Source: Pseudomonas sp. ERMR1:02 (GTDB lineage: Bacteria; Pseudomonadota; Gammaproteobacteria; Pseudomonadales; Pseudomonadaceae). Taken from it: 64,000 bases of DNA. Both the position numbers and the translations under genes were made by a program. Below the pieces are notes generated by a model. The model was not told the origin of the DNA and did no database searches. It was given only the letters and a program-made list of their open reading frames with translations. Below are positions 61,566 to 64,000 of the stretch, piece by piece. The number at the start of each line of letters is the position of its first letter. The stretch's first letter is position 1. Location of the stretch: positions 186,001-250,000 of the forward strand of contig NZ_NKJI01000006.1 in the NCBI RefSeq assembly GCF_002277815.1, in the 5' to 3' direction.

Positions 61566-63595
61566 GTGAAGAGCTTGCTCTATCCCGCCGTCGCGCTGAT
61601 GAACCGCTTGAGCTTTGGCATGAAGTTCAGCCTGATCAGCGTGCTGTTTCTGGTACCGATGCTGGTGACCAACTTCTACCTGGTACGTGATTCCTATCGC
61701 GAATTTCAGGCTACTCGGGTCGAACTGCAAAGCCTCGACCTGTTGGGCAGCAGCCTGAAGCTGCGACGCGACCTGGAGACTTTGAATAACCTGGTGCAGA
61801 TCAATGTCGTCCTCGGTCAGTCCGGCAAGGCCGGCAATGCCGAGTCGCAAATCAGCACCCTGGAGCAAAGTGTGCTGGCGCACCTGCAAGGGCTGACGGC
61901 GATGACCACCGATCCGGAACAGATCGTGGTGTTCGATGGCAAACGCGATGAAATGATCGCCGCGTTCAAGGCTCAACAAACGGAAAAATCCCTGCAAAGC
62001 AAAAGTGCCTTGATCGGCAAATTGGTGGGCAGCGCGCAGATTTTCAGTCAGATCATTGCCAGTCAGGCCGGTTTGAGCCGCGATAATCAGAGCGACATGC
62101 GTCAGCTCAGTGAACTCATCACCAGCGTTACACCAGCGGTTACCCAGCTCTTGGGCGACGGCCGGGCGATGGGCTCTTACTCGTTGGGACAGGGTTTTCT
62201 CAATTCATCGTCGAGCACCCGTTTCGATGAGCTGTTGGCGCAGATCGAAAAGCTCCAGGCCGAATATGGTCTGAAGTTGCAGGACGCGTTGGCTTCCAGC
62301 AAAGCCGCGCGGGAAACCCTGGCCGCCCAGGCCGATAGCAGCAAGGCGTCGCTGAAAAAGGCCAGTGAGCTGTTTGAAGAGCAAGTGGTGATGGCCGACA
62401 CGCTGGATGCGCCGTGGCAAGGCTTTTACGATCAGGTCACGGGCCTTATGGATCAGACCTACCAACTCAACGAGGCCACCCTGACGTTTCTCGGCAATCA
62501 GTTGCAGCAGCGCCTGGAGCAGAACCGCACCCACATGATCTTGCAGGCGGTGGCGTTGTCGGTAGTGTTTGTATTGATTTTTTACCTCTACGGCGGTTTC
62601 TACGCCTCGACCCGCACTACGCTTAAACGCCTTGGCGGGGTGATGGACAAAGTGGCGGCCGGCGACATGACGGTGACCTTCAGCGCCAACAGCCGCGATG
62701 AGTTGGGCGAGTTGGGCGAGGTGTTCAACGGCACCGTGAAAAAATCCATGATCTGATCGAACGTGTTGGGCAGACCGTCAGCGAGGTCGAGCGCCAGGCC
62801 GGGCAAGTGGAGAGCGTCTCCGCGCAAAGCAACCAGGCCGTGGCTGGGCAACGTACGCAGATCGAGCAAGTCGCCACGGCAATGAACCAGATGTCTGCAA
62901 CGTCCCTGGAAGTCGCGCGCAGTGCCGCCGCAGCGGTCAGCAGTGCCCACAGTGTCAACGACGAAACCATCAGCGGTCGCGGGCTGGTGCAATCCCAGCA
63001 AGGCAGCATCGCCGCGCTGGCCAGCGAGATCGATCAATCGGTGCTGGTGATCAATCAACTGGCCAGTGACAGCCAGTCCATCAGCCGCGTGCTGGAAGTG
63101 ATCAAGAGTATTGCGGAACAGACCAACCTGTTGGCGCTGAACGCCGCGATCGAAGCGGCGCGGGCCGGGGAGCAGGGGCGTGGTTTTGCGGTGGTGGCGG
63201 ATGAGGTCCGAACCCTGGCAAAGCGTACCCAGCAGTCGACCGAGGAAATCGAGCAGATGATCGCCAAGCTCCACGGTGGTGTCGGCGCCGCGGTGAAGGC
63301 GATGGGCGTCAGCCACGAGATGGCGAGCGGCACAGTAGGGCAGTCGGAAAAGGTCCAACTGGCACTGGAAAATATCCTCGGCGCGGTGGGCTCGATTGTC
63401 GATCAGAACCAGCAGATTGCTGCGGCCGTGGAGCAGCAGACTGCCGTGGCCCACGACATCGACCAGAACATCGTCGAGATCAACCGCGCCGGTGAGCGCA
63501 CCGCCGAAGGTGCGCATCAGACTGAGAATGCCAGTCGGGCGTTGTCGGCACAGGTGGTGGAGTTGAAACAGTTGATCAGTGCGTTTCGGGTTTAA
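61566..63595 (+). pseudogene. Methyl-accepting chemotaxis protein, one-base frameshift
   Basis: Chemoreceptor split in two frames. From the GTG at 61566 come a membrane helix (about 20-40), a long helical periplasmic sensor (about 45-325), a second helix (VALSVVFVLIFYLYGGFY) and HAMP (LKRLGGVMDKVAAGDMTVTF), ending at a stop after FNGTVKK. The next frame continues [20 protein letters not shown] and the signalling domain with [20 protein letters not shown], to ISAFRV. Restoring a seventh A to the run at 62739-62744 gives one 676-residue protein. The sensor ligand is unknown. Confidence 0.88.
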
Positions 63596-63607
63596 CGCCG
63601 CGACGTG

Positions 63608-63653
63608 GATCAAATGTGGGAGCGGCGGTGCGACGCCGCTCCCACATTTGATC
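63608..63653. repeat. REP-like perfect hairpin after the chemoreceptor
   Basis: Perfect 20-base arms starting GATCAAATGTGGGAGCGGCG, six-base loop. It lies 10 bases past the stop codon and could also serve as a terminator or mRNA stabiliser. Confidence 0.9.
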
Positions 63654-63798
63654 TATTTCCCACAGAAGATATCGCTGAATTTCCTGTAGTATTTTTCCCC
63701 AATCTTGGTGGGCATCCTATTGTTTTTCCCCAGGTTTTGGTTTTTAGTCTTCAATGAAGGAAGATCCACGTTACTAACCACATGGAAGAGTCCCGGTT

Positions 63799-64000
63799 AT
63801 GTCTGTTGCAACGCTTGGAATCCAGGGGCACTGCGCCCATTGCCAGTGCACGCTGTTACTCAAACCCTGGCAGCTCAATGCCATTGCCATCAATGAGCCT
63901 TTCACCTGCTCCCACTGCCAGAAAAGCTTGCAGCTGAACGACCCGAAACAGATCAAACGCTTCAAGTCCCTCGACTCGTTGGCCATGTTGAAGGCGAGTC
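63799..64000 (+). CDS. Zinc-ribbon-like protein, 5' part only
   Basis: Open from the ATG at 63799 to the window end without a stop (67 codons seen). Two CxxC pairs are visible, GHCAHCQC near residues 12-17 and FTCSHCQKS near 39-44, separated by about 26 residues, consistent with one four-cysteine zinc site. It is followed by a lysine/leucine-rich helix. The rest lies outside the window, so family and function are not assignable. Confidence 0.65.
   Translation, partial: MSVATLGIQGHCAHCQCTLLLKPWQLNAIAINEPFTCSHCQKSLQLNDPKQIKRFKSLDSLAMLKAS

Noticed and set aside
62739..62744. Programmed ribosomal frameshift in the second chemoreceptor
   Set aside because: A run of six A could be slippery, but chemoreceptors are not known to use this, no stimulatory structure is evident, and similar one-base losses occur in unrelated genes here.

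Overview
The window is chromosomal DNA of a Pseudomonas, most likely of the P. fluorescens complex. This rests on gene content and order (fur-bamE-recN-grpE-dnaK-dnaJ-dapB-carAB-greA-yhbY-rlmE-ftsH-folP-glmM-tpiA-secG-tRNA-rimP-nusA-infB-rbfA-truB-rpsO-pnp), high GC, a lldP-lutABC-dld lactate operon with an LldR regulator, and many REP/REPIN palindromes of the type common in that group. It is an inference from recognised proteins, not from a database search.

Layout. 0-5 kb: the end of a SulP transporter, an N-acyl-D-amino-acid deacylase, a small VOC protein and a FitAB/VapBC-like toxin-antitoxin pair set between two copies of a REP-containing direct repeat. 4.4-12.2 kb: an HBM-type chemoreceptor with a FliA-like promoter, a two-gene phosphatase pair (histidine phosphatase, PAP2), a decayed DUF6124-type gene with a structured-looking leader, an ArnT-like glycosyltransferase, a GNAT remnant and a DUF2252 protein. 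12.3-16.1 kb: a visibly AT-richer accessory patch next to the 3' end of tmRNA, holding a broken multiheme cytochrome c gene and an intact di-heme peroxidase-like protein. 16.3-26.6 kb: ssrA (tmRNA), a small exported protein, the lactate operon on the minus strand, divergent lldR with a perfect palindromic operator, and smpB. 26.6-59.7 kb: core housekeeping genes for protein folding, pyrimidine/arginine precursors, translation and RNA turnover, with tRNA-Leu(GAG), tRNA-fMet and tRNA-Thr(CGT). 59.7-64 kb: nadC, ampD-ampE, a second chemoreceptor and the start of a small zinc-ribbon protein cut by the window end.

How it works together. The lactate block imports lactate (LldP) and oxidises both isomers (LutABC for L, Dld for D) under LldR. 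The grpE-dnaK-dnaJ block carries a textbook sigma-32 promoter. carA is preceded by a leader ORF that runs through a terminator hairpin and overlaps the carA start, the architecture of pyrBI-type attenuation. SmpB and tmRNA both lie in the window and form the trans-translation system.

Quality warning. Genes that should be intact (smpB, lutA, the second chemoreceptor) each lack one base, and tRNA-Thr ends in ACA instead of ACCA. All are explained by loss of one base from a short homopolymer, so assembly or sequencing error is a serious alternative to true mutation.

I did not find an obviously new multi-gene system. The most novel-looking items are the toxin-antitoxin cassette inside duplicated REP sequence, the carA leader ORF, and the UUCG-capped leader of the decayed DUF6124 gene.
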